Origin: a virus
IMG/VR virus record: IMGVR_UViG_3300034117_001173
Location: 1 to 53,732 of that record
Direction: 5' to 3' (one strand)
Length of the DNA: 53,732 nt
The translations under genes were made by a program, and so were the position numbers. Below, piece after piece: positions 33,479 to 40,981 of this stretch (its first letter is position 1; each line of letters begins with the position of its first letter). Below the pieces are notes generated by a model. That model saw only the letters and a program-made list of their open reading frames with translations, searched no databases and was not told the DNA's origin.

Positions 33479-34294
33479 ATGGGCAAGAAATTTGATCAGA
33501 TATTTGAAGCGGTTGTGTCACGTTCGGAAATTGGGGGGTACCTTAACGGTGATATTGTAAAGTTCCGTGATGGATATAAGAACACGGAAACTTACAAGTA
33601 TATGCCATCCACACTCAAGAAAGAAGTGGATGAATTGGCAACTTGTGGACTGAACATCAAGGTATGCCAAGTTGGAGATAAGCAATCGGGATATTCCGTT
33701 GGGAATCAATTCAAACCAGCATCACAGGTCGTTCTCACCATTGCTGCCGATCATGGTGGTGGTAGAACGTATGGTAGAGTCACAGTGACTCCCGACATGG
33801 TTGATATGGTGGATGTGAGCGCAGGAGTTCCAGTTCCAGACAAATTCAAGAAAAAAGACGTTGTGATCATCAAGCCCAAGCAGCTTAAAATCGATCCTAA
33901 TATCATCACCAATGTCACTGACAAGGGAAATGGCAAGAATACCCCCACCGATCTGAAATTGGCAGGAGAATCCAAGTCTTGGGATTTCACCAAAGAATTG
34001 GGTAATATTTATGATGAAATATTGCAAGAAAAATTTGATTTCAAAAAAGCCGATAGAAATAAAAATGGTGAATTAGAAGATTGGAAAGAAAATATAGGTA
34101 AAAAAGTCTTCGGTGATGATGAAGATGGGGATGAAGAAGAAGATAACGAAGAATGCGGAGAAGAAGACGAACAAGATGCTTGTTATGAAAAAGTAAAATC
34201 TCGATATGATGTATGGCCTAGTGCATATGCCTCTGGAGCATTGGTCAAATGTAGAAAAGTGGGAGCAAAAAATTGGGGAAATAGTGAAAAATAA
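33479..34294 (+). CDS. hypothetical late protein with Cys/basic C-terminal module
   Basis: A 271-aa protein in three parts: a beta-rich N-terminal domain (~1-135, with a KFRDGYKNTETYKYMPSTL segment), an acidic linker (DDEDGDEEEDNEECGEEDEQ) preceded by an EF-hand-like ADRNKNGELEDWKE, and a C-terminal motif CYEKVKSRYDVWPSAYASGA, then LVKCRKVG. That last motif recurs in many uncharacterised phage and large-virus proteins. It abuts the next gene, which carries another small Cys module. Probably a virion or assembly protein. Confidence 0.65.
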   Translation: MGKKFDQIFEAVVSRSEIGGYLNGDIVKFRDGYKNTETYKYMPSTLKKEVDELATCGLNIKVCQVGDKQSGYSVGNQFKPASQVVLTIAADHGGGRTYGRVTVTPDMVDMVDVSAGVPVPDKFKKKDVVIIKPKQLKIDPNIITNVTDKGNGKNTPTDLKLAGESKSWDFTKELGNIYDEILQEKFDFKKADRNKNGELEDWKENIGKKVFGDDEDGDEEEDNEECGEEDEQDACYEKVKSRYDVWPSAYASGALVKCRKVGAKNWGNSEK

Positions 34295-34545
34295 TGGAAC
34301 AGATGTCCCAAAGAGAATTACTGGAAAATTTACGTGATTGGTTTGCTCCTCATGTAGATAAGGAAGGTAAAAAATTTAAAGGTTGGATCAATTGTAAAAC
34401 GGGAGGTCCATGTGGTAGGAAGGATACCTCAAAAGGTTCTTACCCTGCATGTAGAGCTACAAAGGCAGACTGTAAAAAAATAAAAGGTAAGATGTATAAA
34501 AAGAAAAGCTCCAAAAGAGTTAATTGGGGAAAAAAGAATAAATAA
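34294..34545 (+). CDS. small Cys-rich basic protein
   Basis: An 83-aa protein starting at the last base of the previous stop codon. Its core KFKGWINCKTGGPCGRKD, then YPACRATKADCKKIKGK, is a compact Cys-rich basic module seen in phages and large DNA viruses, usually of unknown function. Four Cys could bind one zinc. The AAATAA at its end forms part of the late promoter for the next gene. Confidence 0.6.
   Translation: MEQMSQRELLENLRDWFAPHVDKEGKKFKGWINCKTGGPCGRKDTSKGSYPACRATKADCKKIKGKMYKKKSSKRVNWGKKNK
34537..34544 (+). promoter_or_regulatory. late promoter, 5 nt before the ATG at 34550
   Basis: AATAAATA, 5 nt, ATG. It overlaps the stop codon of the preceding gene. Confidence 0.55.
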
Positions 34546-34549
34546 TAAT

Positions 34550-35242
34550 ATGGCACAATTCAATAACAAAGACCAGCGCAATTTGGAAGAACTTCTTGAG
34601 GAAGGATGGATGGATCGTCTCAAGGCACGGGGAGCCGAAGCTCTGGGTTCCGCCAAGGGTTTGGGTCAACAAATCAAAGGTGGTTTTCAACAAGCTGGTG
34701 GTTCTGCCCTTAGCAAAGCTGGAGATTGGATTGAAAGTGATAAGTTATCCAGAAAAGGTCAGGAATATTCCCAACAAGGTCAACAAGCATCGGGAGAAGG
34801 TATGGTTTCTGGTCACAATGCTAAAGTCCAGTATCTTCAAAAGAATATTGACAAACGTATTGACTCATTTGTCGCTGATATTAAAAATGATATTAAAAAG
34901 CTTGGGTTGGACATTGGTAACATTGAAATTGTGTCTGGTATCAATGCTGCTCTCGGACACCTCAAGAAAAGCGTGAGTGGTGCAACACCTCCTCCGCTAC
35001 CACAACAATCTGGTGCAACACCTCCCCCTTTACCAAAACAATCTGGTGCAACACCTCCTCCTTTACCAAAACAATCTGGTGCAACACCTCCTCCTTTACC
35101 ACAACAGCAAATGGATGTAGAGAATTCTGAAATAATTCAAAACCCAAACAAGAGCAAGATTGTGCAAAACCGCTTAGATAAATATCTTCCGGGTTCTCCA
35201 TCAGAGGCAGAAGAGGATTTGGATAAATTATTCTGGAAATAA
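34550..35242 (+). CDS. hypothetical late protein with Pro-rich 11-residue repeats
   Basis: A 230-aa protein. The N-terminal part is Gly/Gln/Ala-rich (SAKGLGQQIKGGFQQAGGSA) with amphipathic helices. Residues 144-187 are four tandem 11-residue repeats GATPPPLPKQS, a probable stiff polyproline stalk. The C-terminal ~40 residues are acidic. Late expressed and likely a virion or assembly linker. It converges on gp44 with a 15-nt overlap. Confidence 0.6.
   Translation: MAQFNNKDQRNLEELLEEGWMDRLKARGAEALGSAKGLGQQIKGGFQQAGGSALSKAGDWIESDKLSRKGQEYSQQGQQASGEGMVSGHNAKVQYLQKNIDKRIDSFVADIKNDIKKLGLDIGNIEIVSGINAALGHLKKSVSGATPPPLPQQSGATPPPLPKQSGATPPPLPKQSGATPPPLPQQQMDVENSEIIQNPNKSKIVQNRLDKYLPGSPSEAEEDLDKLFWK
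34979..35110 (+). repeat. four 33-nt tandem repeats (GATPPPLP units)
   Basis: 33-nt units encode GATPPPLPQQS/GATPPPLPKQS. The middle copies are nearly identical in DNA, indicating recent duplication. Confidence 0.85.
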
Positions 35243-36151
35243 TTCCTCAAGCTGTAGCAAGCAAGCAATAGCACAAATCTCTCTGTCCGTAACGGACATC
35301 ATCTTAAACAGGCTCTCCGCAATGATAAGGATAGCCTGTTTTTTTGTGGTATCATCCATGGAGAGATCGTAGAAATAATTCAAAAGGTCTTTCAACAAAG
35401 ATTCGTGATCGGAATCGAATAATTCCTCGTTCTCAATCAGGAATTTACGTGTTTTCAAAGTATCTCCCGATTGGAGATTGGTGTAAATCAAATCCATCAC
35501 CTGATTGGTGTCTTTTTTCGTCTCAATGGAGAGAATACCGGATTTGGAATATTTTTCCAATTCATTGATACATTTTCTGATATCAGGATAATGGCTTTTG
35601 ATCAGGGCAACCAAAGGTTTCTTCTGGTTATCAGGAATCTCAACATTTTCCTTTTTCAGAATCTCCAGACACCTACGGGTGACATCTTTCAGGGATGTAT
35701 GGAGCGTGAGACTCTGGCAACGGGATTGTAGGGCGGGTTCAATCTTATATTTATTATTACCAGTTAGGATGAATCTGGTGGTTGATGCGTAAGACTCCAT
35801 CACATTGCGAAGAGCATTTTGAGCATTTTTGCTTTGCCCATCACACTCATCAAGGATGATGATTTTCAACCCCCCGTCAAAGCTTCTTGTCTGTGCAAAC
35901 CCAATTACTTTTTCCCTGATGGTGTCAATACCATTCTCATCGGAAGCATTTATATATAAAAAGTCACAGTTGAGAATATCTTTGGCGATGATTTTAGCTA
36001 AGGTGGTTTTTCCCACTCCGGGTTTACCAGTCAACAATAAATGGGGTATTTTTTTACCAAAATTTTGAATAATTTTTCTAGTATTATCATCTACCATCAG
36101 ATCATCCAAGGTCTGTGGTCTGTATTTTTCCACCCAAATTTGCTCTTCCAT
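35228..36151 (-). CDS. 44: sliding-clamp loader ATPase gp44
   Basis: A 307-aa RFC-type AAA+ ATPase equivalent to T4 gp44 (319 aa), which with gp62 loads the gp45 clamp onto DNA. It opens with the RFC signature WVEKYRPQTLDDLM. Walker A is LLTGKPGVGKTT, Walker B IIILDECDG, sensor 1 FILTGNNKYKI, and the arginine-finger motif ALQSRCQSL (SRC) is intact. It is separated from gp45 by 29 kb and lies next to sugar-nucleotide genes. gp62 is not in the window. Confidence 0.9.
   Translation of the reverse strand: MEEQIWVEKYRPQTLDDLMVDDNTRKIIQNFGKKIPHLLLTGKPGVGKTTLAKIIAKDILNCDFLYINASDENGIDTIREKVIGFAQTRSFDGGLKIIILDECDGQSKNAQNALRNVMESYASTTRFILTGNNKYKIEPALQSRCQSLTLHTSLKDVTRRCLEILKKENVEIPDNQKKPLVALIKSHYPDIRKCINELEKYSKSGILSIETKKDTNQVMDLIYTNLQSGDTLKTRKFLIENEELFDSDHESLLKDLLNYFYDLSMDDTTKKQAILIIAESLFKMMSVTDREICAIACLLQLEELFPE
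35306..35346 (+). terminator. + strand terminator lying within the gp44 gene
   Basis: AACAGGCT (35307-35314) pairs with AGCCTGTT (35333-35340), followed by a run of T. It is oriented to stop transcripts from 34550, about 65 nt past that gene's stop, and is embedded in the opposite-strand coding sequence of gp44. A second small hairpin (TGTCCG, loop TAA, CGGACA) lies at 35284-35298. Confidence 0.6.
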
Positions 36152-36171
36152 GATTGGAAATTATCACACAT

Positions 36172-36924
36172 TCAAGACAAATCAAGCCCGATTGAGTGAT
36201 TTGAGCGTTCATCGATAGTTCTAACAAGATTAGCACAATCCAATAAACTAGAAAATGTGCCAACGTCGAACCAAAATCCATCCAATTTCTCAACCCCTAC
36301 ACCTTCTTTATCATTCATCAAACGAATCAGGTCAACGATTTCCAGTTCTCCCCTAGCAGATGGTTTTACCTTTTTAGCCATTTCCACAACTTCATTGGAA
36401 AACACGTAAAGACCAATCACAGCATCCTCTGAGATGAATTCCTTGGGTTTTTCCACAATTTGAATAATATTATCGTTTTCATCCGTTTCAACTACACCAT
36501 ATGCTGAAGGGTCTTTTACCTTGTAGGTGTAAATAGTGTTTGGTTGGGGATGAATGGGGGAATTGCCAATAATGACATTATCTCCAAGAATTAAGCATAT
36601 TTCATCAGCATCTTTGATAAATTCCTCTCCAACAATGAAAGCATCCACCAATCCCTTTGGGGAATCTTGAATAGCGTAAGAAAGATTCAATCCGAATTTA
36701 CTTCCATCTCCAAGCAGAATCTTGAATTGTTTCTGTTGATCCTCATCGGCATTAATAATGAGAATGTCAACATATCCCATATCCTTCAGTGTTTGGAGTG
36801 GAAATGCAATGACGGGCTTATTGTATAAATTTAAAAGCTGTTTTGATATTACCTTGGTTACAGGGTAAAGACGGGTTGCCCTCCCACCCGAAAGCACAAT
36901 ACCACGCTTAATATTCTCTTGCAT
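36172..36924 (-). CDS. rmlA: glucose-1-phosphate thymidylyltransferase-like nucleotidyltransferase
   Basis: A 250-aa enzyme of the RmlA/RfbA type, which makes dTDP-glucose from dTTP and glucose-1-phosphate, the first step to dTDP-rhamnose and related sugars. Key motifs: GIVLSGGRATRLYPVTKVIS (nucleotide loop, although the usual GxGTRL reads GGRATRL), KQLLNLYNKPVIAFPL, LILGDNVIIG and the EKPKEF strand. Slightly shorter than bacterial RmlA (~290 aa). It overlaps the end of the reductase gene upstream, so both are probably co-expressed. Confidence 0.8.
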   Translation of the reverse strand: MQENIKRGIVLSGGRATRLYPVTKVISKQLLNLYNKPVIAFPLQTLKDMGYVDILIINADEDQQKQFKILLGDGSKFGLNLSYAIQDSPKGLVDAFIVGEEFIKDADEICLILGDNVIIGNSPIHPQPNTIYTYKVKDPSAYGVVETDENDNIIQIVEKPKEFISEDAVIGLYVFSNEVVEMAKKVKPSARGELEIVDLIRLMNDKEGVGVEKLDGFWFDVGTFSSLLDCANLVRTIDERSNHSIGLDLS

Positions 36925-37822
36925 ATTTTTCCTCTATTTCTTGTTTGATTCTCTTGTCTTCCGCTTGTTTCTCAAGCATTTTATTGAAGCATTCTTTCAT
37001 TACATCTTTCTCAAATCGCATCTCATAGATTTCCTTTGATTTTGAGCCATCCAGAACGCAATTGCTCCTACCCGTGGCAATGGGAAGATCGGCAAGATAT
37101 ACGAATTTCCAATTATCGTTGTGGAAACCGTATTCTTTCATAATATCACATACTTCCTGAGTGGTCAATGCCCCCGGATTGATGACATTGTAGATGTTCT
37201 GTCCTTTCCATTTACCGACTTTTTTAATCAAAAGATTTCTTACAAATTCGCAGAAATCGGGAATATATGTCTTGGAATTGCGGAAATTGATCAGATCGTT
37301 GTATTGTCTAATTTTGTTCAAATAATTCCTACCAGATGATTCGTAATGGAATGGCATACGAACGCGCAGAATTATATTATCCATGGTTTTTGATAGGTTT
37401 TCAAAAGCGTGTTTGGATTTGGAGTAGAATGAAGCCCTGTTACAGAACAATCCATAATTCGGGGAATCTTCCTCACTCCACACTTTCTCATAACCATCAT
37501 AAACACAACCAGATGAGATATGAAGATAATTTATATTTCTGGTATTGCATATGGCATTCACTCTTAGAGGAGATGTTGTGTTCAAATCCCAACAAAGCTC
37601 TTTTTTTTTCTCAGCTTCGTCAATATTGGGTCTTCCCGTGAATCCTGAACAATTGATCACCGTGTCAATATCATTATTGAGAAGAAATTTATGTAATGTA
37701 TTTGCATTGTGGTAATCCATTTCTTTAGCCGATTGGATAATCACGTTAAAATCATTTTTCAGATGATTGAAGAGGTGATTGCTGACGTAACCTTTTCCTA
37801 AAATTAATAAATTAAGCTTCAT
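36908..37822 (-). CDS. NAD-dependent sugar epimerase/reductase (RmlD-like SDR)
   Basis: 304 aa from the ATG at 37822, where the Rossmann strand begins (MKLNLLILGKGYVSNHLFNH); a longer frame would run through the gene before it. An extended short-chain dehydrogenase with the NAD loop GKGYVS, the segment NCSGFTGRPNIDEAE (RmlD-like 'N.aa.t.vd.aE'), ISSGCVYDG and the catalytic YxxxK in FYSKSKHAF. The C-terminus is a charged helix. Together with RmlA it suggests production of a dTDP-sugar, though RmlB and RmlC are not in the window. Confidence 0.75.
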   Translation of the reverse strand: MKLNLLILGKGYVSNHLFNHLKNDFNVIIQSAKEMDYHNANTLHKFLLNNDIDTVINCSGFTGRPNIDEAEKKKELCWDLNTTSPLRVNAICNTRNINYLHISSGCVYDGYEKVWSEEDSPNYGLFCNRASFYSKSKHAFENLSKTMDNIILRVRMPFHYESSGRNYLNKIRQYNDLINFRNSKTYIPDFCEFVRNLLIKKVGKWKGQNIYNVINPGALTTQEVCDIMKEYGFHNDNWKFVYLADLPIATGRSNCVLDGSKSKEIYEMRFEKDVMKECFNKMLEKQAEDKRIKQEIEEKYAREY

Positions 37823-38030
37823 ATACGTTTTCAATAAATTCCCGAACGTTTTCCAAATTACAAATATCATTTTCGTATAGATATCCCTGTATGCCCTCAC
37901 ATAAATCATCAGCCATTTGGGAAATCTCTTCGTCATCCACGGTATGAAGGAAATCCTGTAAATCCATAATGGATTTGATGATTTTCTCTTCGTGTAGTTC
38001 CAATTTTTTCAGTATCGTATTCTTTTTCAT
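37812..38030 (-). CDS. hypothetical acidic helical protein (72 aa)
   Basis: A small acidic protein, first gene of the sugar-nucleotide/clamp-loader unit. The ATG lies 13 nt from a late-promoter-like element, longer than the usual 5 nt. It overlaps the reductase by 11 nt. No domain recognised. Confidence 0.5.
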   Translation of the reverse strand: MKKNTILKKLELHEEKIIKSIMDLQDFLHTVDDEEISQMADDLCEGIQGYLYENDICNLENVREFIENVYEA

Positions 38031-38043
38031 CGATGTAGGAATT

Positions 38044-38051
38044 TATTTAGA
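38044..38051 (-). promoter_or_regulatory. late-type promoter upstream of the 38030 gene
   Basis: The minus strand reads TCTAAATA, but with 13 nt to the ATG (38030), the one clear exception to the short spacing. Confidence 0.45.
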
Positions 38052-38068
38052 GTTTTTCATATGTCAAC

Positions 38069-38076
38069 ATTAAATA
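38069..38076 (+). promoter_or_regulatory. late promoter, 5 nt before the ATG at 38082
   Basis: ATTAAATA, 5 nt, ATG. Confidence 0.6.
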
Positions 38077-38081
38077 ATCGT

Positions 38082-39290
38082 ATGCCGAAGATTTCTCAAA
38101 TACCATCCGCAACATTACCCATTATTGGTAATGAAGTGGCTATCATCAATCAAAATGGAAGCACTTATTCCAGTGTTTTGAGTAATTTTATTGGGCGGGG
38201 TTCTGATGTTTCTACCTTATCTGCCAATTGGCAAAACACTTACACCACATTTTCCTCAAATTCCGCCAATTATGCAAAGGTTAATGTCAATAATAATTTT
38301 TCATCTACCCAAACGTTCACCACAAGTTCAATAAATGTCGGAGGATTTCCTTTATCTGCGACAGTGGGTGGTAATAGTTTGTTTGGTGGTAATCGCGCAG
38401 GTAACGGTGCCACATGCGCATGTTTCTCCAATTTCCTTGGTTATAACGCAGGTAACGGTGCCACGAACGCATCCAACTCCAATTTCTTTGGTCGATGTTC
38501 AGGTAACGGTGCCACGAACGCATCCAACTCCAATTTCTTTGGTAATGGTGTAGGTAACGGTGCCACATGCGCATCCAACTCCAATTTCTTTGGTAATGGT
38601 GTAGGTAACTGTGCCACATGCGCATCCAACTCCAATTTCCTTGGTTATAACGCAGGTAACGGTGCCACATGCGCATCCAACTCCAATTTCTTTGGTCGAT
38701 GTTCAGGTAACGGTGCCACGATCGCATCCAACTCCAATTTCCTTGGTAATGGCGCAGGTAACGGTGCCACAGGCGCATTTAGATCCAATTTCCTTGGTTA
38801 TAACGCAGGTAACGGTGCCACGTTCACAAACAACTCCAATTTCTTTGGTTCAAACGCAGGTAACGGTGTCACGAACACAGGTAACTCCAATTTCTTTGGT
38901 TCAAACGCAGGTAACGGTGCCACGAACGCATCCAACTCCAATTTCTTTGGTCGATGTTCAGGTAACGGTGCCACAAACGCATCCAACTCCAATTTCTTTG
39001 GTAATCGCGCAGGTTACTGTGCCACATGCGCATCCAACTCCAATTTCCTTGGTTATAACGCAGGTAACGGTGCCACAAACGCATGTCACTCTATATTCAT
39101 TGGTTATAACGCAGGTAACGGTGCCTCTCTATCAGCTTCAATCGCCCTTGGCTCTTGTGCCATCCCCACATCACACAATCAATTAGTGTTGGGGTCGTCA
39201 GCATACCCACTATCAACTGTTAATAGCGGCAACTGTTTAGTTGTAAACATAAATGGAACTATGAAGAAAATAGCGTTGCTTTCCGTTTAA
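38082..39290 (+). CDS. tail fibre/adhesin with fourteen 17-residue repeats
   Basis: 402 aa from the ATG at 38082, set by promoter spacing (an ATG at 38061 lies before the promoter). The N-terminus (KISQIPSATLPIIGNEVAII) resembles attachment parts of other phage fibres. Fourteen uninterrupted repeats of the type GNGATNASNSNFFGRCS follow, consistent with a beta-helix shaft. The ending (IALGSCAIPTSHNQLVLGSS ... NGTMKKIAL) is of a kind seen at the ends of surface repeat proteins. Variable codons cluster at the same two places in each repeat. The sugar and sulfate transfer genes that follow may modify it. Confidence 0.7.
   Translation: MPKISQIPSATLPIIGNEVAIINQNGSTYSSVLSNFIGRGSDVSTLSANWQNTYTTFSSNSANYAKVNVNNNFSSTQTFTTSSINVGGFPLSATVGGNSLFGGNRAGNGATCACFSNFLGYNAGNGATNASNSNFFGRCSGNGATNASNSNFFGNGVGNGATCASNSNFFGNGVGNCATCASNSNFLGYNAGNGATCASNSNFFGRCSGNGATIASNSNFLGNGAGNGATGAFRSNFLGYNAGNGATFTNNSNFFGSNAGNGVTNTGNSNFFGSNAGNGATNASNSNFFGRCSGNGATNASNSNFFGNRAGYCATCASNSNFLGYNAGNGATNACHSIFIGYNAGNGASLSASIALGSCAIPTSHNQLVLGSSAYPLSTVNSGNCLVVNINGTMKKIALLSV
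38400..39113 (+). repeat. fourteen 51-nt tandem repeats in the fibre gene
   Basis: Units start every 51 nt from 38400 (GGTAACGGTGCC...) without a single indel. Each encodes 17 residues. Interchangeable variants end in GYNA, GRCS, GNGV, GSNA, GNGA or GNRA and are shuffled along the array. Confidence 0.95.
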
Positions 39291-39295
39291 TGTTA

Positions 39296-39303
39296 TATAA
39301 ATA
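39296..39303 (+). promoter_or_regulatory. late promoter, perfect TATAAATA
   Basis: An exact match to the T4 late -10 box, 5 nt before the ATG at 39309. This copy ties the family of elements to gp55-type late transcription. Confidence 0.8.
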
Positions 39304-39308
39304 GCAAT

Positions 39309-40181
39309 ATGATAAAAAATGCTATTTTTCATATTGAGGGGGGGTTGGGTAAAAACATTGTAGCCACTTCGGTTATCCGTTCCTATAAAAAGGAACATCC
39401 AATCCACAACATTATAGTAAATTCTGCATATCCTGACATTTTTCAAGGAAATCCTGATATTGATAGGTGTTATCTATTGGGAAATACTCCGTATTTTTAT
39501 GAGGACTTTATCTTCGATAAAGATTGTGAAATATTTGCACATGATCCATATAAAACAACAAATCATATCACCAAACAACAACCTCTGGTGAAATCGTGGT
39601 GTGATATGATAGGGATTAATTACGATGGTTTAAATCCAAACATTTATTTTAATTTTAGGGAAGGGGAAATACCCAGAGCGTTACTACCTCAAACTGATAA
39701 ACCCATTCTCATCTTCCAACCATTTGGAGGCGCACAAAACCAAGAATTTCCATACTCATGGACAAGGGATATTCATCCTTTCATTGCTCAACAAATAATC
39801 AATAATCTTAAAGAACAATATACGATATTGCATATTTGTCACCCCCACCATCCTCAATTACAAAATGTGATTCGCTATGATAAAAATCAAAATAAAAAGA
39901 TTTTATGTGCCATGTTGAATCTTTCTAAAAAAAGAATTCTAATCGACTCTTCTTTACAACATGCTGCGGCTGCCATGGGATTACCATCAACAGTGGTGTG
40001 GGTTGGGACACAACCGGAAGTATTTGGTTATGACATGCATAATAATATAACTCCCCCTGTTACCTTTCCAAAGGGTAATATTAATTCGTATTTATATGAT
40101 TATAGTTTCAATGGAATCATCCATGAATGCCCATATGATAATATTTATCAAATTTTCAATATCGAAAACATCATAAAATGA
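39309..40181 (+). CDS. GT9-like glycosyltransferase (heptosyltransferase type)
   Basis: A 290-aa GT-B-like protein. It opens with AIFHIEGGLGKNIVATSVIR, the GT9 pattern of a glycine loop followed by a helix. The C-terminal nucleotide-sugar domain contains ILIFQPFGGAQ, YTILHICHP and IDSSLQHAAAAMGLPSTVVW, close to the 'D(S/T)...HlAaalg.P.v.lfg' motif of LPS heptosyltransferases. Donor and acceptor are unknown. Behind a perfect late promoter and coupled by ATGA to the sulfotransferase, so these act late, perhaps on the virion or on the host envelope. Confidence 0.75.
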   Translation: MIKNAIFHIEGGLGKNIVATSVIRSYKKEHPIHNIIVNSAYPDIFQGNPDIDRCYLLGNTPYFYEDFIFDKDCEIFAHDPYKTTNHITKQQPLVKSWCDMIGINYDGLNPNIYFNFREGEIPRALLPQTDKPILIFQPFGGAQNQEFPYSWTRDIHPFIAQQIINNLKEQYTILHICHPHHPQLQNVIRYDKNQNKKILCAMLNLSKKRILIDSSLQHAAAAMGLPSTVVWVGTQPEVFGYDMHNNITPPVTFPKGNINSYLYDYSFNGIIHECPYDNIYQIFNIENIIK

Positions 40182-40969
40182 GAGATATATTTTATGTGTC
40201 TGGCTTACCCAGATCGGGAAGCACTCTTCTGATGAATCTGATGGCACAAAATCCTAAAGTATTCTGTACTCCTACATCGGGTTTGAATCAATTGATGAAT
40301 AATATCAAAACATCGTGGGGTAATATCATTGAACATCGATCTGATAAAAACGCTGGTAATGATGAAAATTTGAAGCGTATCCTCAACACTGTATTACATT
40401 CCTACCATAATACCGAAAAACCGTATGTCATCGACAAATGTAGGGGGTGGGGATTCTCCATTGAAATGTTGGAGGCAATCACCAATAAAAAAACCAAGAT
40501 CATAGCACCAGTTAGAGATATAAAGGATGTTCTTGCGTCTTTCGAATTATTATATCGAAAGGGTTCCTACAAGTTCAACCCCCAAGGACCAATGCCCCAA
40601 TGTTTAACAACTGAAGGTAGGATGATGCATTGGGCAAGTTTGGAGGGGGAAGTCGGTGCTGCTTACGCAATATTGAAGGATGCTTTTTTAAGAGGATTGG
40701 GGGATAGATTCCTTTTGGTGGATTATGATTACCTGACACATAATCCTAAAATTGTCATGGACGTAATTTGGGATTTCCTCAATATACCCAAATGTGAACA
40801 TGATTTTGAAAACATATTGAACCAAACACCAGAAGATGATGGTGTTTATAATTATGTCGATTTACATAAAATTAAGAGTAAAGTCACCCCATCCAGTTCA
40901 AAAGCTAAAGAAATTTTGGGGGATGAAATATGTAAAGGATTGGATGGTTATGAATTTTGGAAGAAATGA
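40178..40969 (+). CDS. PAPS-dependent sulfotransferase
   Basis: A 263-aa enzyme. The N-terminus FYVSGLPRSGSTLLMNLM is the 5'-phosphosulfate-binding loop, and KIIAPVRDIKDVLASF is the 3'-phosphate-binding segment with its Arg. The C-terminal part (FLLVDYDYLTHNPKIVMDVI) matches the family 'l.YEdL..nP......i..Fl' region. The acceptor is probably a sugar or a tyrosine. It is coupled to the glycosyltransferase, so a sulfated glycan is the simplest joint product. Confidence 0.85.
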   Translation: MRDIFYVSGLPRSGSTLLMNLMAQNPKVFCTPTSGLNQLMNNIKTSWGNIIEHRSDKNAGNDENLKRILNTVLHSYHNTEKPYVIDKCRGWGFSIEMLEAITNKKTKIIAPVRDIKDVLASFELLYRKGSYKFNPQGPMPQCLTTEGRMMHWASLEGEVGAAYAILKDAFLRGLGDRFLLVDYDYLTHNPKIVMDVIWDFLNIPKCEHDFENILNQTPEDDGVYNYVDLHKIKSKVTPSSSKAKEILGDEICKGLDGYEFWKK

Positions 40970-40976
40970 CTAAATA
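40969..40976 (+). promoter_or_regulatory. late promoter, 5 nt before the ATG at 40982
   Basis: GACTAAATA, 5 nt, ATG. It overlaps the stop of the sulfotransferase (TGAC TAA). Confidence 0.7.
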
Positions 40977-40981
40977 ATGAT

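Noticed and set aside
38400-39113. Possible CRISPR array
   Set aside because: The regular 51-nt spacing is that of tandem coding repeats, with no unrelated spacers and continuous translation.
38317-39186. Long reading frames on both strands across the fibre repeats
   Set aside because: They arise because a 51-nt repeat keeps all frames open when one is open. The + frame with the late promoter, and with typical fibre ends outside the repeats, is the real one.
38082-39290. Diversity-generating retroelement variable region
   Set aside because: No reverse transcriptase or template repeat is visible in the window; the variation is by shuffling of whole repeat endings rather than A-specific substitutions.
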